Positions 51,913 to 63,128 of a stretch of DNA of 64,000 nt are shown here, piece by piece. How positions within the stretch are numbered: position 1 is the stretch's first letter; every line of letters begins with the position of its first letter. This stretch comes from Aeriscardovia aeriphila (lineage in GTDB: Bacteria; Actinomycetota; Actinomycetes; Actinomycetales; Bifidobacteriaceae): assembly GCF_002259595.1 (NCBI RefSeq), contig NZ_MWWU01000001.1:183793-247792 (forward strand), given 5' to 3'. Both the position numbers and the translations under genes were made by a program. A model generated the notes under the pieces. The model was not told the origin of the DNA and ran no database searches. It was given only the letters and a program-made list of their open reading frames with translations.

Positions 51913-52002
51913 GCAGTCTCCTTTCCTCACGCCGTTTGGCTTCTGTTTGAGCTGTAAAAAGGCGCGCCGTCAGCAACAGCGCGCCTTTGCATTACTGTGT
52001 TT

Positions 52003-52832
52003 TCACTTCTCCTCTGGAGAAACGACCACCACTTTGGCTGCTCTCAAGATGCGATCACCCATCTTGTAGCCAGCCTCCACAACCGCGTCAATCTGCGCTT
52101 CGCTCACGTCGGGGCTCGTGTGGTGAAGCACGGCCTCGTGGTGAGAAGGATCGAAGGCGTCGCCCTTCTGGCCAAACTTCTCGATGGAGAACTTGGCGAA
52201 GGCACGGTCGAACTGCTTGAGAAGGCTCTCCATTTCGGCGCTCTTCTCGTTGTTCTCACGAATTCGATCCAGATTATCAAGCGCTGGGAGAAGTGCCACG
52301 AGAGCATCTTCCACTCCGCGTTCACGGGCCAGCTGCTTTTCCTTGTTCATGCGAGCACGGTAATTGACGAAATCGGCGCGTTCGCGCTGCAACGCTTCAA
52401 GGTAGTCCGCGGCTTCCTTCTTAGCCTTGCCCAGCTCGGTCAGGCCAGAGTCGCCGGCATCCGAACTCTCGGCGCTGGTAGCGTCTGCTGCTGCACTGGT
52501 GTGGTCAGAATCGCCATCCGCGCTGGCATCAGCGTCGTTCGCAGCGGCTGCGTTCTGTGCAGCGTCGGCTGCGGCTTGGCCTGCATCAGCGGCTGCATTG
52601 TCAGCAGCGGCAGAATCAGCCGCGCCCGATCCCTGCGCGCTGGCGCTCGCAGCGCCAGCGGCGCAGTCCGCACCCGGCTTTTCGCCAGAGGCCTGCGAGC
52701 TCGCAGAGCTCGCGGCTTCATCGGACTGATAATCTTGAGCGTTGGTAGCGGTTTCGCCAGAGCGAGCCTGACTTGCGAGCTTATCGAAAGCCTCAGCGTC
52801 AGAGAGATACTCGTCCTTGTCGAAATCAGCCA

Positions 52833-52833
<1 letters not shown>
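52003..52833 (-). CDS. grpE: nucleotide exchange factor GrpE with long low-complexity N-terminus
   Basis: GrpE (276 aa), the ADP-release factor for DnaK. The conserved part begins at about residue 135 (coiled coil AADYLEALQRERADFVNYRARM) and ends with the beta-wing (HHEAVLHHTSPDVSEAQIDAV, YKMGDRILRAAKVVV). The first 130 residues are an Ala/Ser/Asp-rich low-complexity stretch, much longer than the disordered N-terminus of most GrpE proteins; it includes a copy of TGATAATCTTGAG. The ATG overlaps the dnaK stop codon (TAATG), so the two are translationally coupled. Confidence 0.93.
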
Positions 52834-54731
<1,898 letters not shown>

Positions 54732-55173
54732 ACAGGACTCCTTCCCTTAACCGACTCGTAAGCTTTCGCTCAGGTTGCTTCCGGTGAGCTCGCCTTGGTA
54801 ATCTCGCTGGCTTGCTTGCGCCTGCTCAGTGGCTTGAGATTATCACTGCTCACTTTTCCATTTCCAAAACCTGAGCCTACTACTATCAACTTTTGAAAGC
54901 TAGGTTTATTCCCGGAAGTTTGCAAAATCTTTCAGAATAATTTTCTGAGCGCGCAAAGCCTGCCGACGCTCCAGCATCAATCTCTCTTGCGAGGCCACCC
55001 GTCCCAACCCTGAGCCAGCCACCAGCGCCCGTTCAGCCTGCTGCTCGCCACCGTTTTCTGGTACGCGCAGCAAAACTTTCCGCGTTTTTTGCTCAGCCCT
55101 GCAGAATTTTTGATAACGTTGTCATACATGTTGCGTCAATGATGTGCAACTCAACTTCGCAGGTGAAGGACTT
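54732..55173. other. divergent promoter region, dnaK / GH13
   Basis: No gene seen. It must hold the dnaK promoter (minus) and the GH13 promoter (plus). It contains a TGATAATCTCAAG motif (minus strand, about 54832-54845) and a LacI-type operator at 55111-55124 near the GH13 gene. Confidence 0.45.
55111..55124. promoter_or_regulatory. LacI-type operator upstream of GH13 gene
   Basis: TGATAACGTTGTCA, a 14-bp near-palindrome with central CG. It lies 50 bp before the GH13 start codon, and the LacI gene follows GH13, making that regulator the likely binder. Confidence 0.7.
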
Positions 55174-57069
55174 ATGACACAGAACAACAGCTTTGATGAT
55201 TGGTGGAAGCAAGCAGTTGTCTACCAGGTTTATCCGCGCTCTTTCAAGGATTCGAACGGCGACGGTTTGGGCGATATTCCTGGTGTGACCTCTAAGCTGG
55301 ACTATTTGCAAAGCCTCGGCGTTGACGCTTTGTGGCTGAGCCCGTTCTACCCTTCGGAACTTGCTGATGGCGGCTATGACGTTATTGACTATCGCAATGT
55401 TGACCCGCGTTTGGGAACGATGGCTGATTTCGACCAGATGGCTCAGGCTGCTCATGCTCGCGGCATGAAGGTTGTTGTTGATATTGTGCCTAACCACACG
55501 TCGAATAAGCATGTGTGGTTTGAGGAGGCGTTGAACTCTCCTCAGGGTTCTGCTGCTCGTGATCGTTATATTTTCCGTGACGGCCAGGGTAAGCATGGTG
55601 AGTTGCCGCCGAATAGTTGGAAGTCGTGCTTTGGTGGTTCTGCCTGGCAGCGTGTAGCGGATGGCCAGTGGTATTTGCATTTGTTTACTCCTGAGCAGCC
55701 GGACCTCAATTGGAAGAACCCTGAGGTGCATCAGGAGTTTCTGAAGACGTTGAAGTTCTGGTCGGACCATGGCGTTGATGGTTTCCGCATTGATGTGGCG
55801 CATGGCTTGGCGAAGGATTTGGAGTCGGCGAGCTTGGTGGAGCTTGCTGCTCGTACTTCTGATGATCAGTTGAATAAGGACGGTGATAATCCTTTGTGGG
55901 ATCGTCCTGAGGTTCATGAGATTTACCGTGAGTGGCGCAAGCTGTTTAACGAGTATTCTCCTGCGCGTTTTGCTGTAGGTGAGGCGTGGGTTGTTCCGGA
56001 GCATCAGTGGATGTATGCGTCTGCTGATGAGTTGGGCCAGGTTTTCAACTTTGAGTTTGCGAAGGCTGACTGGCGAGTGACGGATTTCCGCTCGGCTATT
56101 GAAGAGGGCTTGGATGCTGCTCGCCATTCGCATACCACGACGACGTGGGTGATGAATAATCATGATATTCCTCGCTCGGTGTCGCGTTATGGCTTGCCTC
56201 AGATTGACATTGCGGGTCATTACCACCAGATGGCCCATGATTGGCTTCTGCATAATGGCGAAACCTATTTCGAGGATCGCGAGCAGGGTACTCGTCGTGC
56301 TCGCGCTGGCATTGTGATGGAGATGGGTTTGCCTGGCTCCGTGTATATTTACCAGGGCGAGGAACTGGGTTTGCCTGAGGTGGCGAATATTCCGTGGGAT
56401 CGTTTGGAAGATCCTGTTGCAAAGACGGCCGTTGGGGCGGATGCTCGTAAGGGCCGCGATGGCTGCCGTGTGCCGCTGCCGTGGGATTCGCATAATATGC
56501 CATCTCCTGCCGCCTGGAATGCTGATTTTGGTACGCGCGGTAGCTTTGGCTTCTCCCCTGCGACGAAGCTGGATGGAACAGCGAGTGCGGATCCGCATTT
56601 GCCGCAACCACTGTGGTTTAAGGATTACGCGGTGGATGTTGAGCAGGATGATCCTTCTTCGATGTTGTCGCTGTATCGTTCGGCGTTGCGTAACCGTGCG
56701 ATGTTGTTGACGGCCACGCGTGAGGTTGATGATGTGGAGTGGCTGGGCGATGACGTGGTTGCCGGCGCTACTGATGGTGGCGTGTTGGCGTATTCGCGTT
56801 TGTCGACGATGAAAGATGCGGGCAAGCCAGTTCGTATTGCGGTGATCACGAACTTCTCGGATAAGCCGGTCAAGCTTCCTGCTGGTGATGTGCTGTTGTG
56901 CTCCGACGAGCTTGTTCCACGTGAAACAGCTGCCGATGCCGAAGGTGCTGCTGCTGCTGCCAAGCAGGATCCTTTCGACGACGACGCTTACGACCCGAGC
57001 TTTGAACGCGAAGCTTCCCACTGGCTGCTGCCTACCGACACCAGCATCTGGATCGCCCTTCGCAGCTAA
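55174..57069 (+). CDS. GH13 alpha-glucosidase / oligo-1,6-glucosidase
   Basis: Cytoplasmic alpha-glucosidase (631 aa) of the oligo-1,6-glucosidase group, releasing glucose from isomalto- or malto-oligosaccharides. GH13 regions: DIVPNHTS (I), GFRIDVAHG with the nucleophile Asp (II), AVGEAWV with the acid/base Glu (III), MNNHDIPRS (IV), plus QPDLNW in region V style. A C-terminal beta domain is present, with a short Ala-rich stretch (DAEGAAAAAKQD) before the end. AAGGACTT precedes the ATG at 55174; an upstream in-frame GTG at 55144 is less likely. Likely regulated by the LacI gene just downstream through TGATAACGTTGTCA. An exact parS-like site lies inside the gene at 56913-56928. Confidence 0.92.
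   Translation: MTQNNSFDDWWKQAVVYQVYPRSFKDSNGDGLGDIPGVTSKLDYLQSLGVDALWLSPFYPSELADGGYDVIDYRNVDPRLGTMADFDQMAQAAHARGMKVVVDIVPNHTSNKHVWFEEALNSPQGSAARDRYIFRDGQGKHGELPPNSWKSCFGGSAWQRVADGQWYLHLFTPEQPDLNWKNPEVHQEFLKTLKFWSDHGVDGFRIDVAHGLAKDLESASLVELAARTSDDQLNKDGDNPLWDRPEVHEIYREWRKLFNEYSPARFAVGEAWVVPEHQWMYASADELGQVFNFEFAKADWRVTDFRSAIEEGLDAARHSHTTTTWVMNNHDIPRSVSRYGLPQIDIAGHYHQMAHDWLLHNGETYFEDREQGTRRARAGIVMEMGLPGSVYIYQGEELGLPEVANIPWDRLEDPVAKTAVGADARKGRDGCRVPLPWDSHNMPSPAAWNADFGTRGSFGFSPATKLDGTASADPHLPQPLWFKDYAVDVEQDDPSSMLSLYRSALRNRAMLLTATREVDDVEWLGDDVVAGATDGGVLAYSRLSTMKDAGKPVRIAVITNFSDKPVKLPAGDVLLCSDELVPRETAADAEGAAAAAKQDPFDDDAYDPSFEREASHWLLPTDTSIWIALRS
56913..56928. promoter_or_regulatory. parS-like site 3
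   Basis: TGTTCCACGTGAAACA fits the full 16-bp Bacillus subtilis consensus TGTTNCACGTGAAACA. Inside the GH13 gene. Confidence 0.65.
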
Positions 57070-57150
57070 CCGCATACAACCGCCGCGTCACTACAGCGCC
57101 ACCGCGCGCACGCGGCTCAGCACTTCGCACGTTGGAGAAAGAATAGATCA

Positions 57151-58215
57151 ATGAGCATGACAGAACACGCACAGCTGGGCCAGCCTGACCCGAACCGTGA
57201 AACACAACAGGCGAGTATTCATGACGTCGCCCAGGCGGTCGGCGTCTCCGTGTCGACAGTGTCTCGCTCTTTCACCCGCCCGAATTTGGTGAGCCCTCGC
57301 ACTCGTGAGAAGGTGTTGCGCGCGGCTGCCGAGCTGCATTTCTCCATTTCTCGTTCGGCAATGGCTTTGAAGTCTGGCCGCTCTTTCCGCATCGCTTTGC
57401 TCTTGCCAAGCCCGATTACGGAATGGTTTAACGTCAACGTTTACGCTGGCCTGAACGAGGTGCTGCAGCCGGCTGGTTACGATATTTCCGTTTTCCAGAT
57501 TTCCACGAACGACGCTCGTCACCGCTTCTTCTCCGAGATGCCGGTTCGTCGCAATGCTGACGCGGTGGTGCTCTGCTCGTTCAACACCCGCGAGGACGAG
57601 CTTTCCTTGCTTCTGGGCATGGGCGTTCCTGTCGTCGGCATTAACACGAGCTCTCTGGTGGGCCTCGACGCTGGCACCTCAACAGACGATGTGAAAAGCG
57701 CTGAGATTGCCACGAAGCATTTGATCAGCTTGGGCCACCGTAATATCGCCTACATTTACACCTCGCATGACACTCCGTTCACCTACTCTGCTGACGACCG
57801 TCACGAGGGTTTTGAAAATGCGATTCGAGATTCTCACGCCGATGTATCCACAGCGACAATCTCGTGCCCTTATGACCATAACCCGGTGGACGCTTGCTTG
57901 ACGCAGCTGATTAATTTGGACCCTCAGCCAACCGCTCTGTTCTTCCAGACGGATGATTTGGCGATTCCGGTGATGATGCGCTTGGGCCGTTATGGTAAGC
58001 GTGCTCCGCGTGATTATTCGATTATTGGCTTTGATGATATTCCGTCGGCGAGGGATATTGGCCTGACGACTATGCATCAGAATCCGCATGCTTTGGGTGT
58101 TTCTGGCGCTCAGAAGGTGCTGAATTTGATCGAGAGTCAGAGTATGGATAACGCCTTCGAGAACCCGACTGCTCGCTTGGTTTTGCGCCAGACGACGTCG
58201 CCTATCGACGGCTAA
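57151..58215 (+). CDS. LacI-family transcriptional regulator, MalR-like
   Basis: LacI/GalR repressor (354 aa). The helix-turn-helix is at about residues 27-75 (ASIHDVAQAVGVSVSTVSRSF, then RPNLVSPRTREKVLRAA). The periplasmic-binding-like effector domain follows (FRIALLLPSP, VVGINTSSL, GHRNIAYIY, DYSIIGFDDIPSARD). GGAGAAAG lies before the ATG. It is 81 bp after the GH13 alpha-glucosidase, same strand, and probably represses it and itself through the operator at 55111. Effector likely a maltose- or isomaltose-type sugar by analogy. Confidence 0.92.
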   Translation: MSMTEHAQLGQPDPNRETQQASIHDVAQAVGVSVSTVSRSFTRPNLVSPRTREKVLRAAAELHFSISRSAMALKSGRSFRIALLLPSPITEWFNVNVYAGLNEVLQPAGYDISVFQISTNDARHRFFSEMPVRRNADAVVLCSFNTREDELSLLLGMGVPVVGINTSSLVGLDAGTSTDDVKSAEIATKHLISLGHRNIAYIYTSHDTPFTYSADDRHEGFENAIRDSHADVSTATISCPYDHNPVDACLTQLINLDPQPTALFFQTDDLAIPVMMRLGRYGKRAPRDYSIIGFDDIPSARDIGLTTMHQNPHALGVSGAQKVLNLIESQSMDNAFENPTARLVLRQTTSPIDG

Positions 58216-58273
58216 TCGTGCTGTTCATCTGCGCTCATCCCAACGCTGAGCCGCGCGTACTCACCTCGCGCTG

Positions 58274-59788
58274 CTAATCTTCATCATCGGTGTCGGCGCT
58301 CGCCTGCGCCCAACTGCTGACGTACGCTTTCGCCACCGCCTGCCAATCAGCCTGCTTACCGCTGACAAAATCCTGCGCGTACTGGCTGAGAGCGTGACCC
58401 ATCGAGTCGGCAAATCGCGAGTCCGGAGCAAGAGCAAACAGCCACGGCACTTCGTTGCCCTCCTGCTGTGTTTCACGTGAAGCAGGAGCTGGAACAGCCT
58501 TCTTCTTCACTGCCGTACTCGTCGAATCATCGGTATCGCCCTGAGAATCATCCTGCGTACCCAGCCCCGTTCCACTTCCTGGCGTCGCGGCCTTGTCCAG
58601 TGACTCTTCACCCAAGCTCAGCCTGACCTGCGCGCTCAACGGGTTCGTGCTGCGCTGCTGCTCGCTCTCACCAAAGGGCATGCTCAAGCCCAACTCATCG
58701 ACTAACACCTGCTGAGCCTGCTGGGAAGTAGCGAGCCAGTGGAGGAAGTCGATACTCGCCTTCTGGTCGATTTTGCTGGCTTGCAGGTTGATGCACCAAT
58801 AATCTTCCGATCCGATCGCGTAGCCCTTCTGCTCGACGCCATTCATGCGAATCGGCATCATCCCCACGTTGTCTTCACTCATGCCAAGGGCTTTGAGTTG
58901 CGCCCAGCTCCACGTGCCCTGCTGGATCATCGCCACTTTCGAGCTCGCAAACTGGCCCATCGCGTCGTCGAGGCTCACCTCGTTGAGGGGCACAAGATTA
59001 CCAGCATCCTGATAATCTGAAGCGTTTGCTGTGATGGCGAGACTGTCGCGCAGGTAGAGGTCGAACAGCGAGTGCAGGCCGGGCAGGCAGTTACCCGCCA
59101 GCGTACTGGACGTGCCCGAGGCGAGGTCGCAGGTCAGGGCGTAGTTGACCATATGCTTGGAAAATCGCCACACCGAGCTGCTGCTCATTGCAGGCGTGGC
59201 AAAGGTCGCTTCGATGCCCAGTTGCGCGCGGTGAGCTTGAATGTCGTCGCACACGCGCTGCAGAGTGTCGAAATCGCGGATTTCTTCTACCGAGTGCACG
59301 AGCGGGTTGGGCAGGGCGAAGTAGCGTTGCAGAATCGCCTTGTTGTACACAATTCCGTAGGCTTCGCTGGTATAAGGGATGGCGACGACGTCACCATTAC
59401 GGCTGAGCGCCGAGCTTTTGTTCTCCAGATCGTTGTAAATGCTCGTGCCTTGCAGTGGGGACACGTAGTCGCGCCAGCGTTTGACGCCTTGGATGCTGCT
59501 GACGTGGAAAATGGTGGGCGGGGCCGGTTTGGTGAAGGCGGATTGCAGTTTTTCGTCGTATTTTCCGTTACCAACCGTCGTGATGGTGACGTCAATTCCC
59601 GTCTTTTTGGTGTATTCGCTGGCCAGTGCGCGCAAGCTGGCGTCGGCTTCCGGCTTGTAGTTGTAGTAGGAGATGGCTGGGGTGTTTTGCAGGTTTTTTT
59701 GACGGGCTGGGGCGGAGCATGCCGCAAGATTAACAAGAGCGCCCAGAGCAATCAGCGCTGCTGCGCTGCGCTTGAGGAACTGTTTCAC
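58274..59788 (-). CDS. orphan sugar-binding lipoprotein with C-terminal insert
   Basis: Family 1 extracellular binding lipoprotein (504 aa). The signal peptide (KRSAAALIALGALVNLAAC) ends in lipobox LAAC. The start is a GTG at 59788 with AAGGAGGG about six bases upstream; a longer frame exists but ignores that site. Body motifs include VVAIPYTSEAYGIVYNK and GSEDYWCINLQASK. Near residues 390-445 there is a Gly/Ser/Thr/Asp-rich insert with a basic patch (KKKAVPAPA). No permease gene is adjacent, so it must work with permeases elsewhere. Its position beside GH13 and LacI suggests alpha-glucosides. A parS-like site overlaps the start codon. Confidence 0.87.
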   Translation of the reverse strand: MKQFLKRSAAALIALGALVNLAACSAPARQKNLQNTPAISYYNYKPEADASLRALASEYTKKTGIDVTITTVGNGKYDEKLQSAFTKPAPPTIFHVSSIQGVKRWRDYVSPLQGTSIYNDLENKSSALSRNGDVVAIPYTSEAYGIVYNKAILQRYFALPNPLVHSVEEIRDFDTLQRVCDDIQAHRAQLGIEATFATPAMSSSSVWRFSKHMVNYALTCDLASGTSSTLAGNCLPGLHSLFDLYLRDSLAITANASDYQDAGNLVPLNEVSLDDAMGQFASSKVAMIQQGTWSWAQLKALGMSEDNVGMMPIRMNGVEQKGYAIGSEDYWCINLQASKIDQKASIDFLHWLATSQQAQQVLVDELGLSMPFGESEQQRSTNPLSAQVRLSLGEESLDKAATPGSGTGLGTQDDSQGDTDDSTSTAVKKKAVPAPASRETQQEGNEVPWLFALAPDSRFADSMGHALSQYAQDFVSGKQADWQAVAKAYVSSWAQASADTDDED

Positions 59789-59795
59789 GTGCAAC
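59782..59795. promoter_or_regulatory. parS-like site 4
   Basis: GTTTCACGTGCAAC matches GTTNCACGTGNAAC. It overlaps the start codon and ribosome site region of the orphan binding-protein gene. A one-mismatch relative, GTTTCACGTGAAGC, is at 58470-58483. Confidence 0.55.
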
Positions 59796-59877
59796 CCTCC
59801 TTGTTCTGCTGTCACCTTCTGAGAAGAACTCTACCTGTCACACTCGCCGTCTGCGCGGGCTGGCGGTGGCCGCTGTG

Positions 59878-59887
59878 CCCCCCCCCC
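59878..59887. repeat. C10 homopolymer
   Basis: Ten consecutive C residues between the divergent binding-protein and DUF4235 genes. Tracts of this length can vary by slippage and are also error-prone in sequencing. Confidence 0.75.
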
Positions 59888-59967
59888 TCCGGTCGCCGCG
59901 CGCTATGCTCGCCCGCTGACCCTCTTCAACCCTCGCAGCTTTCGCGCACGTGCGCGATAATGAGAGC

Positions 59968-60375
59968 ATGACGAGAAAAACTGCTTTCACTCCCACCGGC
60001 TCTTCCCTCGACGAGACCGCTCAGTCTGCCATCGAGACCCTCGACAGCGCCAACGATACGATCGACTCACTGCGTAAGAACGCAACTTCTCAGCTCAATG
60101 GCGACTCTGCCAGCTACTCCGATAAGTTCTTGCGCACTTTCTTCCCTCAGCTCGCCACGAGTATGGCTACCACCGCTGTGGGTGTGGCGTGGAAGAAGAG
60201 CATGGATACCGACACGGTTCCTTCCGCTACTGATCCTGAATCTCGCATGCGTGATGTGCTGGTGGTGGCGGTTGTCAGCGCTGTTGCTGGCTCGCTGCTC
60301 GCTCGCGCGGGTCGTAAGCTTGCCGATAAGCTCATTCTTCGTCGCATGGCGAAGCGTCAGAAGCAGTCGCACTGA
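59968..60375 (+). CDS. DUF4235-like small membrane protein
   Basis: Small protein (135 aa) with a hydrophilic N-terminus, the block SMATTAVGVAWKKS, and a membrane segment RDVLVVAVVSAVAGSLLARAG followed by a basic tail. This pattern matches the actinobacterial DUF4235 family of unknown function. An ATG at 59968 and an in-frame GTG at 59950 are possible starts; the ribosome site is weak for both. The stop codon TGA is part of a TGATAATCTTGAG motif, giving tandem stops TGA TAA. Confidence 0.75.
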   Translation: MTRKTAFTPTGSSLDETAQSAIETLDSANDTIDSLRKNATSQLNGDSASYSDKFLRTFFPQLATSMATTAVGVAWKKSMDTDTVPSATDPESRMRDVLVVAVVSAVAGSLLARAGRKLADKLILRRMAKRQKQSH

Positions 60376-60403
60376 TAATCTTGAGGCCTTGAGGACTTAA
60401 AGC

Positions 60404-60664
60404 CTACTTTCTGCGCGGCTTGAAGCCTTTCTTTCTCGAGTGCGGCTTTCTCTTCCACCATTGCGCCATGTCGGAAGCGGTGGCGATGCTGCTGCTCGGG
60501 TCTCTGTGTGTCAGGTGCCAGGTGTTGCAATACTCACAACGGTACGTCCACAGTTGCTGGCCGCGTTCGATCAACACATCCTGAGCAGCTTGTTCGCACT
60601 GCTGCTTGGTGTGGTACATGATCTTGCCAGACTGGGCACAACGCTTCGGAGTGAAATAATGCAC
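60404..60664 (-). CDS. small CxxC protein, conserved actinobacterial type
   Basis: 86-aa protein with two Cys pairs: one spread near the N-terminus (RCAQSGKIMY) and one CEYCNTWHLT. The YRCEYCxxWHLT ending recurs in short actinobacterial proteins thought to be zinc ribbons. It has a basic C-terminus (KRKPHSRKKGFKPRRK). Function unknown. Converges with the DUF4235 gene. Confidence 0.7.
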   Translation of the reverse strand: MHYFTPKRCAQSGKIMYHTKQQCEQAAQDVLIERGQQLWTYRCEYCNTWHLTHRDPSSSIATASDMAQWWKRKPHSRKKGFKPRRK

Positions 60665-60902
60665 CTGGCCATGCTAGCGCCTCATATCCCCGCAGCCGCT
60701 TGCCGCCCGCCCGTAGCGAAACCGCGCCGCGCCAGCTCCTTCTTGCTCTGAGCGACGGACTATCGCGCAGCTCCACCAGTGCCTTAATGACCGCTCACTC
60801 GCCTATCGAGTTTCAATTTCCGCGCTCTGGGTATCCCTTCCCACTAGACTGGTACGAAAGAACTATTGTGCACAAGGCGCGAGGCCGGGAGGGGTGAGCT
60901 GC

Positions 60903-62189
60903 ATGACTTCAGCAACGCAGGCCACCCTGCGCCTCAATAACGCTTATCCCATGCCCATGCTGGGCGTTGGTTTTTGGCAAATTCCTGCGGGTCGCGAAAC
61001 GGTGACTTCGGCTACCGCTGCTCTGCGTGCTGGTTTCCGCCTTTTTGACGTCTCCGAGTCCGACCGCAATGAGAAGGGCGTTGGCCGTGCGCTGCACAAT
61101 TCTGGTTTGCACCGCTCTCAGGTTTTCATTCAGACCAAGCTCACTGCTGACGTGAAAACGTATGAGGAAACTCTGCTTCATTTTGAGACGAGTTTGAAGC
61201 GTTTGGGCGTCGATTATGTCGATTCGTATTTGATTCATGCTCCGTGGCCGTGGATGGAAGTGGGCGCGAATTACGATAAGCAGAATCGTGACGTGTGGCG
61301 TGCGATGCAGGATATTTTCCTCTCGGGTCGTGCCCGCTCGATTGGTGTGTCCAACTTCACCGATCACGATCTTGTTAATCTTTTGGATTGGGATGGCCTG
61401 CAAATTGCCCCGGCTATCAACCAAATTGAGCTTTTCCCTGGCCACTTACAGCCTGCGACGGTCAGTATTTGCCAGGAGGCTGGCATTGCCCTTCAGGCTT
61501 ACTCTCCTTTAGCTACCGGCCGTATTTTGCGCGTTCCTGTTTTGCGCAAGATTGCCAGTATTCTTACCGCTGCCCGCGAGGAAGAACTGCTCGCCGCGAA
61601 CGTCTCGCACGACCCTACTGCAGCCTCTCCTTCTTCTGACGCTCCAGCTTCCACGCCAGCTCCGGGTTCATCCTCCGCAGCTTCTCCTGCCGCTGCGTCG
61701 ACTTCTTCTGCTAGTTCCGACGCTCCAGCTTCCGCAGCTGCTCCAGATTCACCTTCTGCGCCTTCCCAGGCCACCTCTGAGGCGCTTTTAACTCCTCCGC
61801 AGCCGGATACTCATCTTGCAGGCAACTCGCCTCTCCAGCCCGTTTCTAGCAATCAGGCTGCCAGTGCCGCACAATCTCTCTCTCGTGCCCAGCCTCTTTC
61901 GCGCACGCTCTGCGCAGACCCATCTGCCTCGGGCAACTTTGCCTCTCAGAATTCTCTCGACGGCGTAACCTGCGTCTCTCCGAACGCGCTTCTGACCGTC
62001 CAAGATTCCTCTCTGGTAATCTCCCCAGCTCAGGTCGCCCTGCGCTACTTGCTGAACAAGGGCTTCATTCCGATCATGTCGGCCCGCCCGAAGGAATATT
62101 TGCAGTACAACGCCGACCTCGATTTCGACCTCACCGACGAGCAGATGGACGCTATCGACGCCCTCGCCGCCGTCCGCAGCCGCATCTAG
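60903..62189 (+). CDS. aldo/keto reductase-like protein with large insert and missing catalytic Tyr
   Basis: Aldo/keto reductase fold (428 aa against about 280 usual). The start (LRLNNAYPMPMLGVGFWQI), Asp49 (LFDVSE), Lys79 (FIQTKL) and His112 (YLIHAPWPW) fit the family. The catalytic Tyr does not: the segment expected as DTAxxYGNE reads DVSESDRNE, with Asp54 in its place. Residues about 225-372 are a Ser/Ala/Pro low-complexity insert, after which the barrel resumes (ISPAQVALRYLLNKGFIPI). GGGAGGGG lies upstream of the ATG at 60903; an in-frame GTG at 60894 is an alternative. Reductase activity is doubtful. Confidence 0.8.
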   Translation: MTSATQATLRLNNAYPMPMLGVGFWQIPAGRETVTSATAALRAGFRLFDVSESDRNEKGVGRALHNSGLHRSQVFIQTKLTADVKTYEETLLHFETSLKRLGVDYVDSYLIHAPWPWMEVGANYDKQNRDVWRAMQDIFLSGRARSIGVSNFTDHDLVNLLDWDGLQIAPAINQIELFPGHLQPATVSICQEAGIALQAYSPLATGRILRVPVLRKIASILTAAREEELLAANVSHDPTAASPSSDAPASTPAPGSSSAASPAAASTSSASSDAPASAAAPDSPSAPSQATSEALLTPPQPDTHLAGNSPLQPVSSNQAASAAQSLSRAQPLSRTLCADPSASGNFASQNSLDGVTCVSPNALLTVQDSSLVISPAQVALRYLLNKGFIPIMSARPKEYLQYNADLDFDLTDEQMDAIDALAAVRSRI

Positions 62190-62205
62190 TGCATCTAGTC
62201 AGCCA

Positions 62206-62289
62206 CACATCTGCCTTCACATCTGCCTTCACATCCGCCTTCACATCTGCCTTCACATCCGCCTTCACATCTGCCTTCACATCCGCTAA
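62206..62289. repeat. seven-copy 12-bp tandem repeat
   Basis: Units of CACATCYGCCTT start at 62206 and every 12 bp to 62278, the last one partial. A related looser repeat (ACTTCTGCTCACATCYGCTG) continues to about 62330. It lies between the aldo/keto reductase and TetR genes. Confidence 0.88.
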
Positions 62290-62390
62290 CTTCTGCTCAC
62301 ATCTGCTGACTTCTGCTCACATCCGCTGGCCCGTGTCCACGCTCACTTCAGCGACCGCAACCATCCCGTCATCTTCATCGCGAAACTGCA

Positions 62391-63128
62391 TCACCACGTG
62401 CTCATGTAATTCTCGACGTGCAGAATCTGTGCGAGAATCTCCTCGCATTGCGTCCTCGACACGAGCCGCCCGGTAATCTGGCCGAGCACAATCCCCGTCA
62501 TCGCAATCCTAAACGTCGCGTCAAGGTGATGAATGCGCAGCCTATGTTGCGCCTGAATGTCGCGCACCATAATCTCTTGCAGCCTCGGCGCCACAACGTC
62601 GCTCACCTGGCTCACGTACCTCAGCAGCAACTCGGCATTGCCGTCTTGTCGCTCAAGATTATCACTGCGCTTTTTCGACAGCCTCTTCTCACCTGCTACC
62701 TCATCGCCCTTCGGGCTGTGGGTAGCGGTTTGCTCGTTTGCAACGCGTTCACTCTCTGAAGAACTACGCTGTGCGTACTTCTTCATCGTCGGTTCGCCAA
62801 ATATTTCCCCATTCTGGGAGATGATTTCTAACGCGCGCACACCCTTTTCGAGGCTCTCTCTAATACTCGAGCTTTGTGGTACACGGTATATTTTCCCCAA
62901 ATCCTCAATGCTTCTATTGACTCTTCTTTCGATCACACCTTCAGCTATTTCATTCATCGAGGCGAAATAATGGTAAACCAGCGGGCGGGTTATTCCCACC
63001 TCACCAGCCACGGTCTGCGCACTGAGCTGCGAATACCCATCGCGTGCGATTATTCGCTCGGCAGCTTCGTATATTTGTCGCATCCTGGTTTCAGGCTCTT
63101 CGCGCCTAAATTTCGCGTTCGCTTGCAT
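62391..63128 (-). CDS. TetR-family regulator with internal low-complexity stretch
   Basis: TetR regulator (245 aa). The DNA-binding domain is at the N-terminus: RQIYEAAERIIARDGYSQLSAQTVAGEVGITRPLVYHYFAS, as consecutive helices. In the ligand domain, about residues 125-170 are Ser/Glu/Lys-rich (SSSESERVANEQTATHSP onward) and unlike TetR folds; the segment contains a TGATAATCTTGAG motif. I start at the ATG at 63128, with GAGG upstream; an ATG at 63146 is possible. No divergent partner gene is seen. Target unknown. Confidence 0.82.
   Translation of the reverse strand: MQANAKFRREEPETRMRQIYEAAERIIARDGYSQLSAQTVAGEVGITRPLVYHYFASMNEIAEGVIERRVNRSIEDLGKIYRVPQSSSIRESLEKGVRALEIISQNGEIFGEPTMKKYAQRSSSESERVANEQTATHSPKGDEVAGEKRLSKKRSDNLERQDGNAELLLRYVSQVSDVVAPRLQEIMVRDIQAQHRLRIHHLDATFRIAMTGIVLGQITGRLVSRTQCEEILAQILHVENYMSTW

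Noticed and set aside
62189..62476. Plus-strand frame encoding repeated Ser-Ala-Phe-Thr
   Set aside because: It is a product of the 12-bp tandem repeat; there is no ribosome site or conserved domain.
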